From NCBI GenBank assembly GCA_948470475.1, contig OX419345.1, positions 2,287,001 to 2,351,000 on the forward strand: DNA of 64,000 nt. The letters run 5' to 3'. Position numbers and translations under genes: made by a program. This stretch comes from Galaxea fascicularis. Its lineage: Eukaryota; Cnidaria; Anthozoa; Scleractinia; Euphylliidae. Below the pieces are notes generated by a model. The model did not search any database and was not told where the DNA came from. It worked only from the letters and a program-made list of their open reading frames with translations. Below are positions 35,901 through 46,083 of the stretch, one piece after another; the first letter of the stretch is position 1, and each line of letters begins with the position of its first letter.

Positions 35901-38548
35901 ATTTTATAAGTAAGTAAGTAATTTATTTACCCACTTTAACCTATAAGAGCACATTGTTCAATAAACGGACGTACATTCGTAAGTCCCGAGCCTCGACCAA
36001 TAAGCGGTTTGGTTAACACAGCACGTTTCTTCGAGCGTGCAGGTCCACTGCTTGATTAAATTTGTTCTTGTAATTTAGGACAAATTAAAAGGTTTCGGGT
36101 CTTTAAGCCATATGATGTCTCTACGATTTTTGCAAGTACCAGTCTTATTAAAAGTTGTCATGGCTATTCAAACAAAACTGATTAGCCGCGGTCGCGTGCC
36201 TGAATTAAAATTGCGTTGTTGTTATTTGCTGTTTCTATCTCGTCAAGAAATTCATTGTGGAAAAGATGAAACCAGTGAGAACCCTCTTGGGATGGGAAGA
36301 CAAAGGAGAAATGATTGACAAGTAGGGCTATTGATGTAATATTAATAATTCACCATTTCACGATTTAATGTCTCAGTGCGGCTCATTGTACTTTGTATTT
36401 CTTCTAACCTAAAATATAGCTGTTACCAATATCCGAGTTGCATGATCTTTCCTCTGCATCCTGTTGTGTGGGAATAAGTAGGGATGCATAGGCCTGAGTT
36501 AAGGTTACACTAAGGAGAAGCATGATATCGTCATACAGAGGAGTTTTAACCACAGCTGCAGGGTTTTGCCGTTTAAGTAATAATTATGCAAATATTACCC
36601 GCCTTTTCTTTACCTGTATAACAGGCGTTTCAGCTGAGCGCGGGCGAGGGAAGATGGAGATGGATAGCTTTGCCCTAGATGTCTCGCCCTTCCCGCTCGG
36701 CTAAGTAAACGCCTATCACGCTTGCTAGCCTTTTGTTGACATCTTCTTCAAAACATCTTTTTTTCTTTAGGTTTCTTCGTGAACTGATTCTTTCTTCACT
36801 CAGTTTTCACGGCGATGCAGAAACTGTGAACAAGTCTCTGAAATTGTTTGACAACTGGATGAGAGCAAACGGGTGAGTTATTCAGTGGGATGCATGTAGT
36901 CTTCTGTACCGCAACGTTAAAACGAATATAACATAACGAACTGACAAAGAAAGGAAGAACTCGAAGCGTCGAGTGCAGTTTCCTTACCATGACATTACAA
37001 CTGAACCAGGATCGAGGTCTTCTAGTTAGTTTAGCTTCTTTAAAGCCGAGTGATTGCGGCAACCTTATCTTGTTTGGTAGAGTGGAACTGTATCTAACAC
37101 TCGTATTACTTTCAGTTTTGTAAGGAATGCGAAAAAGTCGAGACTCCTAGATGTATATACTTTGTGGCACTCCTCTTTTCCAGGTGCGTGATAACGCGAT
37201 ATGCGCACACTTGAGCACTGTGATCAATTGTTCAAAAGTGAACAAACCTACGACTTTTATCAGACTTATTTACCAGTTGTTCCAATTAATTTGAACCACT
37301 TGATTCAATTTTAATTTGCACACATTTTTATTGCACTTCTAATCTGGGCCCTCTTTCTCCTTTTAGGAGCCATTCCATCGCACCACACCTTCGAAAGATC
37401 GTCTACTTCACAGCTGTTAGGTACGGAGGAATCAAGGAGTGGGAATTTTTGTGGAACAAGTATGCGGACTGTAAAAATGCAGCAGAAAGAGAGAAGATCA
37501 TTTCAGCTCTGGGTGCTACAAGGAGCAAAGAAATGCTGGACAGGTAAGGAAAGAACAAGAGGTTATATCATCTGGGTTGTTCAGGCTTTGTTTATATTTC
37601 TTAAATATAATCGAACCACCAAGACGTTTAACCATGCCTTTAATTTCTTCACAGAGAACGTTTTATTGCGCCTTTTAATTTTTCTCTTTATTCTAAGGTT
37701 GTTGAACAACGCCCTGGATAAAAGAAATGTTCGTCAACAAGACAGGATCCAGATCATCGTTACGGTGGCTGGAAACACCGAAATGCGAGGCCAGGCCTGG
37801 AAATTTTTGGCAAATAATTTTAACCTCATAGTAGGAAGGTAAGGAAAACCTGGCTGAACGTAACTGTCACTAACTGTTATACATGTTATTGGTTTACGGA
37901 AGAATTGCTATTCATTATTGTGTTCAAGTTTAACGAAATTAAAGCTTGAAAATTTTTGTGACCACTTTTTTCATGGTCTCAAATCCTTTGTCGCTCTTAA
38001 CTCCACAGGCTAGGGAAAGAATCAAGATCAGTTATGTTTCTACTAGAGAAGACGACGGAGAATCTTAACACGCCAAAAGACTTTAGAGAGGTAAAGCGGT
38101 CATACAACGAAAAAATACTGCAGCACTGTCCCATGCCCCTAGCAGACGGAGCATGTCGGATTTTCCATGACAAAGACATTCAGTGCTTGTGGGGCATCAG
38201 TAACAGTGTAGTTACTACTCCGATACAAGAAACCAGGCTGCGCTCAGGTGGTATAAGCCACTAATGGCCACTATCACCAACACGGCTCAGTTTTATGTAA
38301 ACAGCATTTGTTATCACTATTCATCTTCAGGTCCCAGCGCAACTTAGATGGAGCTGTTTCCCAACTTTAATTCTTATTAAATCTTACCTTTGCAACCGCA
38401 GGTGAAAAGTTTGATACAGAAACATAAGCAGACGTCTAAGCTTCATTCTAACGAAAAATTATTGGAGACAATACAGACCAACATTTACTGGATGGACAAG
38501 CAAGCTAAGCAAGTTGAAAAATGGTTTGAGAATCGTGCGCGTCGCTGA
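26974..38548 (+). CDS. M1 family zinc aminopeptidase (aminopeptidase N-like), type II membrane protein, 19 exons
   Basis: Paralogue of the minus-strand gene. Exons: 26974-27494, 28129-28402, 29068-29188, 29697-29848, 30628-30741, 31212-31346, 31588-31653, 31751-31816, 33664-33851, 34552-34634, 34708-34838, 35243-35298, 35605-35752, 36248-36321, 36771-36872, 37367-37543, 37698-37838, 38009-38090, 38402-38548. They total 2778 bases, in phase, giving 925 aa. A very short cytoplasmic start is followed by a signal anchor (about 6-30). GAMEN is at 315-319 but follows PDMG, one residue shorter than the PDFGA of the sister gene. HEFAH is at 351-355 and the third zinc ligand is E374. An extra intron splits the exon between HEFAHQ and WFGN. 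The usual YxKG after the zinc site reads YHKS, as in ITYHKSSAV. Substrate preference may differ from its sister. AATAAA follows the stop by about 265 bases. Confidence 0.93.
29948..30280. repeat. foldback element in intron 4 of the plus-strand aminopeptidase
   Basis: Left arm AGGAGCCCATCACTAGGAGC (about 29949-29968) matches the complement of GCTCCTAGTAATGGGCTCCT (about 30258-30277). The inner arms CTTTTGTTCTAAAGTTTCT and AGAAACTTTAGAACAAAAG flank the centre near 30108. It sits in the intron that this gene has and its sister lacks. Confidence 0.75.
30973..31087. repeat. short foldback element
   Basis: CACACAGCCCCATACGGTAA at 30973 pairs with a near-complement at 31061-31087 (ATGCATGGGGCTGTGTG). 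It lies in intron 5 of the plus-strand aminopeptidase. Confidence 0.65.
32266..32472. repeat. foldback element with GGGCCCGGTTGTTCG termini
   Basis: The left end GGGCCCGGTTGTTCGAAAGC (about 32267) matches the complement of the right end TTTTCGAACAACCGGGCCC (about 32453-32471). It lies in intron 8 of the plus-strand aminopeptidase and directly abuts a tRNA-like segment. Confidence 0.75.
32473..32553 (-). mobile_element. tRNA-like segment, probably a tRNA-derived SINE head
   Basis: On the minus strand the segment reads GGCTTCATAGCTCAGTCGG..., with an A box (TAGCTCAGTCGG) that is a full match to the pol III consensus and a D-arm that can pair (GCTC/GAGC). The B-box/T-loop region (CGGCTTCAAAATCCCG) is degenerate, and the acceptor ends GGCTTC and GAAGTC can pair with one G-T. 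The T-arm damage and position next to a foldback argue against a working tRNA gene. Confidence 0.55.
36624..36714. repeat. short foldback element
   Basis: GGCGTTTCAGCTGAGCGCGG at the left pairs imperfectly with CCGCTCGGCTAAGTAAACGCC at the right. It lies in intron 14 of the plus-strand aminopeptidase, about 55 bases before the next exon. Confidence 0.6.
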
Positions 38549-38812
38549 GCATATGATGAAATCTCCAAATTTGCAGTTGGAACAATCCACAACGTGAAAC
38601 GTCTCCCTCACCAATTCTCACGAAAGAAAACAAATCTTTATCGAGCCACAGACTCCAAAATAGCCGTATATTTTGCATTGGTTTTAATACGGGATTGCGT
38701 GCTGTCCGGCAAACGAAAGGTCTGGATAAAGGGAGACGCCTAAAAATATGCGTGATGTTCCCACGCAAGGCTTCGCGTTTTCTAACAACTAAAAACTACT
38801 TTATTTTTCCCT

Positions 38813-38818
38813 AATAAA
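38813..38818 (+). terminator. polyadenylation signal of the plus-strand aminopeptidase
   Basis: A canonical AATAAA 265 bases past the TGA at 38546-38548. A second cluster (AAATAAATAAAA) lies at about 38851-38862 and could be used instead. Confidence 0.55.
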
Positions 38819-38829
38819 ACACAACAGCA

Positions 38830-40724
38830 GTATTTATATGGAACGAAATGAAATAAATAAAAGGGTATTGGCTTCCTAAAATAACTTAAGGGTTAAAGAA
38901 CTAGGAAATAAATTTGCATGCTATGGAATACATTACAATACTAGGGTTCTGGCAAACACACAAAAAAACGACATCAAACAAAACGACTAAAGCAAAACCA
39001 CACATCAAACAGTATCTACCCATTACAACCAATAAACGAAGCTTACATGCTCTGGCCAAACAGACTCGCAAGTGGACGCAAGTTGAAAACTTGGGTCTTC
39101 TTGCGACTCCGTTTGGCCAGGGCTTGCATGTACTCTCGTTGACTTGCGATGTTGCGCTCACTTTAATCCAGATCAAATTCGCAAGTTTTTCACCGTTCGG
39201 TCACCCAACCCAAGTCAATGCAAGTTGAGTGACGTCCATTCGTTGTTATAGCAACCTATTAGCCAATGGAATACAGAACAGTAAGGTTAAATTTTGGCCG
39301 CGCCGGACTAAGCCTGTAGCCTTGAAATATTTTTATTTCTGCGACTTGCGTTAAATCAAAGTTTTCTTAGGGCTCCTTGTGCCTTTCTACCTTTCAAGGG
39401 AGAAAATAAGAGGACAAAACGACTGCTATGCAGTTTAGCAACGTCAGTAATAAAGTGACCTCTGTGCATGCCTTAAATGAATCCTGCATACGATCGCTTC
39501 CAGTCTGGGCTAGGTGCGTCTTATTATTATTTATGATACGACAAGGAAGGCTCATGTGTGTCGCACAATAACATTAACTGCTCCACAGGTTACACTCATT
39601 GGGTGCTTTAGGCTGAATCTACTAATCTTACTGTTGCTTAAGGAACTTTTCCAGTAGGATGTTATTTGAATATGCGTTACTTCACCACTCAGGTGATAGG
39701 TTAAGATTAGAAAAATTAAAGGACTTCTAGCGTGTTTAATTTTGAATTTTTAGTAATAATAGCAGATTCAATGAAGGGAGTCTTTTTCTTTCGAAGGGGA
39801 TAATCAAACATCATCAATTTATTCCATTATACTCTTCTGCTCCATTTGATTATAAAATCGCTTACAACTATCTCTCATTTTATTCAATTCGTTCCAGCGG
39901 TAATAATAATGATGATTTGTATAGCGCATACAAGCTAGACGAAATGGTCGTATGCGCTTCACATGAAGATATTTTACAATTCCAAAAGTTAAGACAAAAT
40001 CAAAACAATAAGAAAATTATAATAACTTTACCCTTCTCTTAAATCACTGTATACCAGTATTCTTATTTCAAGGGAGAGCGTGGGTGGCATCCGTCAACCC
40101 AACCAGTCTGTCAAACAAAAACAAAAATAAGTTAACAAACGACTCTTTAACCCACGAAATCATTATCTTGAACTTATAACAGTTGTTGACATTAAGCAAA
40201 AACTCAAAATCGTTTAATACGTATTGATGGCCCAATGGTCATTCAAGAGTAAATGCCACACATTACACTGTTCTCAATCTAATTTTCGGCCGCCACGCAG
40301 CTCTCGGAACAACTCACGGGATTGGCTGAGAAAACGAGAAAGAAACAACAGAAACACTGGACCCTAGCCTTGAAACAATGGAGCTACGTATTTTAAGAAC
40401 CAATGAAATAAGAGGTTTCTGAGAGGTGCGTGGCGACAGTTACAAGCAGTCGTACCTTGCACCTCAGATCACATGCGCAAAGTTATGTTTAGCTTTAACC
40501 GTACGCGCCCACGTTTCAAGCGGCTTGCGGTCTCGCAGCTTGCAGCTCACTAGACCCATTGCACGCACGACAGAAAGAAAAGGCAGATCTAGCAAATAAA
40601 ACGTGACGACAGTTACAACGGCGTGCGCAGATCTAAAACCCAGCTTGACTGATGGCAAAGCGGTGGCACGAGCACTGGACGTTGCGTTCAGTCCTTTCCG
40701 AGCGCTTTCGCTACTGCTTGCAGT
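38830..40724. other. intergenic with small repeats
   Basis: No gene supported. 39045-39130 is a foldback (CATGCTCTGGCCAAACAGAC with its imperfect complement). 39900-39975 has TAATAATAATGATGATTTG followed by AGCGCATACAAGC and TATGCGC, a repeat style seen again at 49420-49490. 40260-40700 is more GC-rich but shows no gene. Confidence 0.4.
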
Positions 40725-41733
40725 CTATGTACCGCAATGTGTACACCCTCCAAAGGCAAAACAGCATAAGAGATAATATTTGCCTGATTCATTACCAACC
40801 GTTGAGCAACAGCACATTGATCCCATAGCACATCCCCGACCATTATTGCAATTATGGTAGTCACACAATCCTGACTTTTCAGGACACTTAACGCTCATGG
40901 AGAACGGACAGCACATTCCTTCGCCAATAGTTGTGAGCTGATCTGAAAGATTGTTCATTGCAAAATAAAAGCTCGAATTAATATTGTAAAATAGTATATT
41001 TTGCTTCAGTTAACGGCAAACAACGCACAGATAAATAATTATTCATTTCAAGCCAACCCGTTGTTAGTTGATACATCAGAAAAATTAAGAGGAGTACAAT
41101 TCATCCGGATATTTTCATGGCGTGAATCCTATCCCCTTAAGGTCGGGACACACTAGGCGACAAGTCGCTGCGACACGTAGCGGCTACAAGTCGCTGCAAC
41201 AAAACGCCTCGTGTGACATGGTGAATTTTTGTGAAAATCATTGTCGCTGCGGCAGAATTTTGTCGCTGCGATCAGCTGCATGAATTCAAACCAGTTTGAA
41301 TTCGCGCGACTGATCGCAGAGACAAAACCAGCGAAAGCAGCGTTGTCGCGACTTATTTTGCAGACAGTACACACGGAGCGACTTGTCGCAGAGACCTATC
41401 GCAGCGACTTGTCGCCTAGTGTGTCCCGACCTTAGAATGCTAGCTGATGACCATTATACGTCACCTGCAGTTATTTAAATCAAATCAGTCTCGGAGAAAC
41501 CCTGTAGACCGGAAGTAATATAATCCGACGTAATTCCAAAAAAACGCAAGCTAAAGATGAAAAGTCACTGCCGATAGTTAAAGAGCATCTTTCAAGTTAC
41601 CTCGAAAAAGTCTTTCGTAGAAATAGATTGTCTTTCCATCTTCCATTCCAGTTTTAACGCGACGTATCCATTTACAACACACTGGTGAAGCCACCAGAAT
41701 GATCAGTAACAAGCAGGCAAACTTAGTACCCAT
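40725..41733 (-). CDS. small secreted cysteine-rich protein, two exons, unknown function
   Basis: Exon 1 is 41601-41733 and exon 2 is 40725-40942. They join in phase across a GT-AG intron to give 116 residues and a TAG. Residues 1 to about 20 form a typical signal peptide (MGTKFACLLL followed by a hydrophobic run, ending ...VCC). Next comes a basic linker with IRR and KTIYFYERLFR, then a compact domain of about 70 residues with 13 cysteines, including CC, CCC and CC clusters and a C-terminal CTHCGT. Glycines are frequent and few hydrophobic core residues are visible, so disulfides must hold it together. The cysteine spacing does not match granulin, EGF, ShK or WAP as I know them. Antimicrobial, toxin-like, matrix or signalling roles are all possible and none is shown. 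A 5' UTR intron is likely: an acceptor (TTTTAG) lies about 30 bases upstream of the ATG. Confidence 0.72.
41139..41433. repeat. foldback transposon (MITE) with long terminal inverted repeats
   Basis: The ends read AAGGTCGGGACACACTAGGC and the exact complement GCCTAGTGTGTCCCGACCTT. The arms continue through CGACAAGTCGCTGCGA units that are themselves repeated inside the element. Flanks give TTAA on the left and TTAG on the right if the inverted repeat is taken from GGTC, or a TA duplication if taken from AGGTC. It lies in the single coding intron of the cysteine-rich protein gene. It has no coding capacity, so it would have moved using another element's transposase. Confidence 0.85.
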
Positions 41734-42290
41734 AGTTTAATGTTCAAGGAACGGCCTAAAATGACAGAAAAAAAGTATTCTGGTATGATAAAGTAAACTT
41801 TTATCATGTAAGACTTTTAAGGCTTTCACCAGAGATTTCACCAGTGATTCAATTATTTCAGGGTGAGAAGAGTACTAAGTTTTGTCTCACTGTGCTCTGT
41901 GGTTGGATGGCGAAATTGGCAACTGTCTTTCAACCAGTGCGGAAGCAAAACAAAGCACTCATCTACACATGGGGGATTGCATCTTCCCGTGATCACCGCC
42001 TGTTGCATGAGTTCCATTTGAACCGCTGATTAGTTTGTTGCGAAATCGTCAATTTACCTCCACTGATTCAAATTGGACAGAAACTGCGTACCCGAAATGC
42101 TGGATACCTTAACAGTAAAGTCCAAACTGCTACCATCTCTTAAATGAATAACTAAATTAGATGCAAAAATACGACATTTCGGCCATTAACAAGCTTCTGA
42201 TCAAAAGCTGATCATGAATCATAAGAATATATGCAGTGTCTTCTCAGTCAGTATCGCCTTACGCCAGCCGCCGACATGGAAATCATCCAG

Positions 42291-42468
42291 AATAGGCCAT
42301 TTCCGAGTTCATGTCTGCCTCCTCTTCAAAGCGAGTCTAAGTGCGAAGTTTTTGTGATGATAATTAGTTCTACTTTACATATGAATGAAAACTAATTTTC
42401 ATAACAAAAACTTCGCACTTAGACTCGCTTTGAAGAGGAGGCAGACATGAACTCGGAAATGGCCTATT
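42291..42468. repeat. foldback element with 68-base near-perfect arms
   Basis: 42291-42360 and 42401-42468 are almost exact reverse complements (AATAGGCCATTTCCGAGTTC at the left end) around a 40-base AT-rich loop. The very low divergence between arms suggests a recent insertion or gene conversion. Confidence 0.85.
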
Positions 42469-42608
42469 CCTTTGCGGTATAAAGACGATGGTTTGCATAA
42501 ACCGCAATCAAGATAAACGGTTGAATTTTACGTGCGAAAGTAACAGATTGTGAGCAGAGTTAGGGAACACAAGCTATGGAATGTAGTTGGTGAAAGCTGT
42601 TAACTTAC

Positions 42609-42660
42609 CCAGGACAAGAGTCACCCTCACTGAGAAAGACCCCACTGCAAACACGCAAGC
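42609..42660 (-). other. possible 5' UTR exon of the cysteine-rich protein gene
   Basis: On minus, a strong donor (CTGG followed by GTAAGTTAAC) ends a GC-balanced segment. An acceptor TTTTAG lies near 41756, just upstream of the ATG at 41733. Joining them would place the 42291-42468 foldback inside a 5' UTR intron. This is inferred from splice consensus only. Confidence 0.3.
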
Positions 42661-44131
42661 GAACGCGTCAAAATCAATATGTGCGTTACTGCGCTTTCAA
42701 CAAATTATTACCCAACAAACTTCTCTTAGCCGTTCTTGAATTCGTCTCGTGAACTTTTCATATCTGCACTTTGAAATCCACGCATTAGTCACGTTGACCA
42801 CAAAAAAATTTGCTCAATTCTTTATTACTCGACCAGCTTTGTTCAGGAAAGACTTTTTCCAAAAACTGCAAAGTAATTTGCAGTTTTAGTAAAAAACATC
42901 ACCCATATGAGTTACTCAGCTGGCTTTTGTTTCGAATATCATACATTTTTGTGCAATGTTTGGAGCTTAAATGAATTTTAAACTCACGAGACAACTTTTT
43001 AAAGACATCATGATGTTACGGCGTGACTCGTGCCATCACCAATTTAATGCGTTGTTGTGTTTTCCTCTGTTTGTATACCTTACAATCTAAATACGTTGAC
43101 AATTGAGAATTCAAATTACAGTTACAGTACAATTGAGTCACTCCACATAGTTCACTGACGTGCGCGCGCGAGCGATAATCACATGATGAAGTCAATAATG
43201 AGAGGCAGAAATTAGTTATGTAGATGTAACTGTGCGTTTTAGTTCTGGCTGTAAGCGGATAATGTAGATCTCATCTTTTAACCTTAAGACAACTTGTAGT
43301 TTTGGCCGAGTCTAAAACTTTTAAACATTCAGCCGTTAGTACATTATTGTTTACAAACAGGCGAGTTGAAAAATGCCAGGCGCGACGTCTCACCAATGCC
43401 TCCAGCAAATGTAAATCGATACACAACCAGGGATTTCAAGGCTTCTGGAATAAGTATTATATGTGATGTGCGCTTGAAAAATGTCATTCGCTATTTTTCA
43501 TAGCTCATGCATCAGATGCTTGTAATTACTCAACTTCCCGGCTTCATCGAAGAATCGAGCAAGCTATTCCTGACTTAATAAAAAGGGCGCCTCCATTTAA
43601 ACTATTATATTAAACGATGGATAAACGGCGTATTATAGTCAGTGACGATAATAATCATGATGATAGTTGAAGAGCCATAAACTGTGATGACCCATCTGTA
43701 GTTGTTCCTCACCCCCTGGTTTTATCACATGTAAATCACACTGAATTCGAATTGAAATACGATACAATTTAAGTGACATGAGTGAATTTCCTCGATCTGT
43801 TAGCTCTGTATGGGTCAGCACTTTCGATTGGCTGTGTAATACTCTGCCAGTTCTGACCACTATTGTCTTCTTGTAGCGGTTTCGCTAGCCGTTAAAGTCA
43901 ACGAGACAAAGGACAACACACCCTAATCACATCCAAGGTATTCTGCAGTTTACTAGGAAATATCATTTAAGTGTTGTTTCGATGAGATATGGGACAGAGA
44001 ATGTGTGATTGCCCACGAAACGAACATCCTTTCAAACTTCGTGTCGAATTAGACGAAAACAACAGGCATACCAAGTTCACACTACCGCGAGAATCTGGTG
44101 ATTACTGCTCCCAATCTTCCCCGGTTTTAAA
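42661..44131. other. divergent intergenic region upstream of tektin-2
   Basis: No gene found. 43853-43970 resembles 54522-54640 (shared TCTGACCACTATT, TTGTAGCGG and ATTCTGCAGTTTA), so a dispersed repeat lies about 160 bases upstream of the tektin X-box. Confidence 0.4.
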
Positions 44132-44145
44132 GTTGCTATGGGAAC
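44132..44145 (+). promoter_or_regulatory. RFX X-box upstream of tektin-2
   Basis: GTTGCTATGGGAAC fits every position of the X-box consensus RYYNYYATRRNRAC bound by RFX transcription factors. It lies 124 bases before the ATG of a ciliary gene. X-boxes of cilia genes typically lie within a few hundred bases of the start codon, so both sequence and position fit. Confidence 0.8.
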
Positions 44146-44268
44146 AGAAAACATAAGATGAAAAGCTTCTGTGGTAACTGTGTACACTCATTGATTCCTC
44201 GTCTTCCTCAGCTGTGAGGGTTTTTTTTTTCGGGAAATTGCGCTACAAGAAACAACTAATATAAAAAT

Positions 44269-45898
44269 ATGGCTTTGACGGATCCTAAAATTCCTCCCCG
44301 CTTTGCAGTATCGGACTGGCACACGTCGAACACGATTATACGGACAAATGCTGAAAGACAACGCGATGCCTCGCATCGTGTTCGACAGGAAAGCCGCTTT
44401 CTCAGGAACGAGACAGAAAACCATACTCGCTGGACCCAACACGACAGTAACACCAAGCTTGAAAAGAGGATATACGACATTAATAGCTGGAAGAGAAGTT
44501 TGGAAAGATGTCTTGCCGAAACCGACGACGAGATCGCTCTGTTGCAACAAGAAAAGGAAAGGACCGAACGTTCGCTTGAAGCAAAGAAAGTTCCTCTAGA
44601 CATCACTTTAGAGTGCCTTATGTTGCGGGAAAACCGGCAAAATATTGACCTTGTTCGAGACGAAGTGGAAGCCCAACTTCATAAGGTGAGAAAATATGAA
44701 AATAATTAAGCTTTTTTGTCCAGACGTAAGAGAAAGAGAGAGAAGAGACTAATATTCTAAAATTGCTCCCATGACGCTAACACATGAATGCTCTTAGCAA
44801 TGTTTAATTTAGTTAATTCAGAGATGTAACTCCAACAAAAATTCATCAGTTTTTAGTTTTCTTTCAGCTGTTCACAAACTTCTCGTAAGTTGCTTTCTCC
44901 CGCCAGCTCTGAATTAATAATTCATCTGTTAGAAACAGTCAAACTACAGTGTACAGTAATGTTTCCAATTGAATCCAATTTTAGGAGGTAGAAGTAATCG
45001 AAGGGGCAAAAGCTCTCTTGCAACAGAAAGTCGGTGAAGCCTTTGAACAACTGTGGTAAGTGCATAAAATGTTAATACTATCATAATAACAAAAATAATG
45101 ACATGTGTAATAATTATGTTGAATCAATACAGGGTAACAATGGCAGTAGAAACAGTATTAAAGGAGAGTTTTCCATGTTTTTCACTGCACTAATAATTAA
45201 AAGAAAACAGAAAATGAATCTCACAACAATTATTGTTGTGAAATTCATCTTGTGTTTTTGTTGTTTTCAACATACAGTTTTTGCTAGCCTTTCAATGTAG
45301 CAGTTTGCTTCAATCTACCTATGGATTTTTGCTTTGGACATGCTTCTTGAATTTAGTATCCCTGATGAGCTACTTAGTGACTGCCATGTAATTTCCCAAC
45401 AATTTGTTTTCAGTCTCCTGCAAGAAGCTCGCCATCAGCTTCACCTCGACATAACAGACAAACACACTACTCTGGAGCTTGATGGGGAATGTTACCTACT
45501 AAACAACAACTCGGCAAACATTGGCTTCCAGGTTAATCCAACCCGTACTGTAAAGGGAAGTGTTGCCCCTGAAACCTGGGATTCCTTCTCAAACTATAAC
45601 AAGCTACGTGCTGAAGCTGAAATGAAGGCTTCCAAGCACCTAAGGGAGGCCATCTTTGCCACCTTGCAACAGACAGCCAATGATCTTGAAGCTCAACGGC
45701 AAGCTACCGAGTATGCATTCCGAAAGAGGATTCATGAGACCAATCAAGCAAAGTCAGAGTTGGAGTGGCAACAACAAAATGTAAGCAGCATTTAGAATAG
45801 TATACTAATTACAGGTTTTATGACAAGTCAGTGTGTTATCAGTTGAAGTGTGTAAATATTTTGCAGCTTTAACCCTTTAACCCCTGAGAGTGCCAAAT

Positions 45899-45948
<50 letters not shown>

Positions 45949-46038
45949 AGGGACACCCCTTAGGGCTTAAAGGGTTAACAACATCTTCGCCCAAAAACTA
46001 TGTCCCCATTAACCCTTTAACCCCTGAGAGTGCCAAAT

Positions 46039-46083
<45 letters not shown>

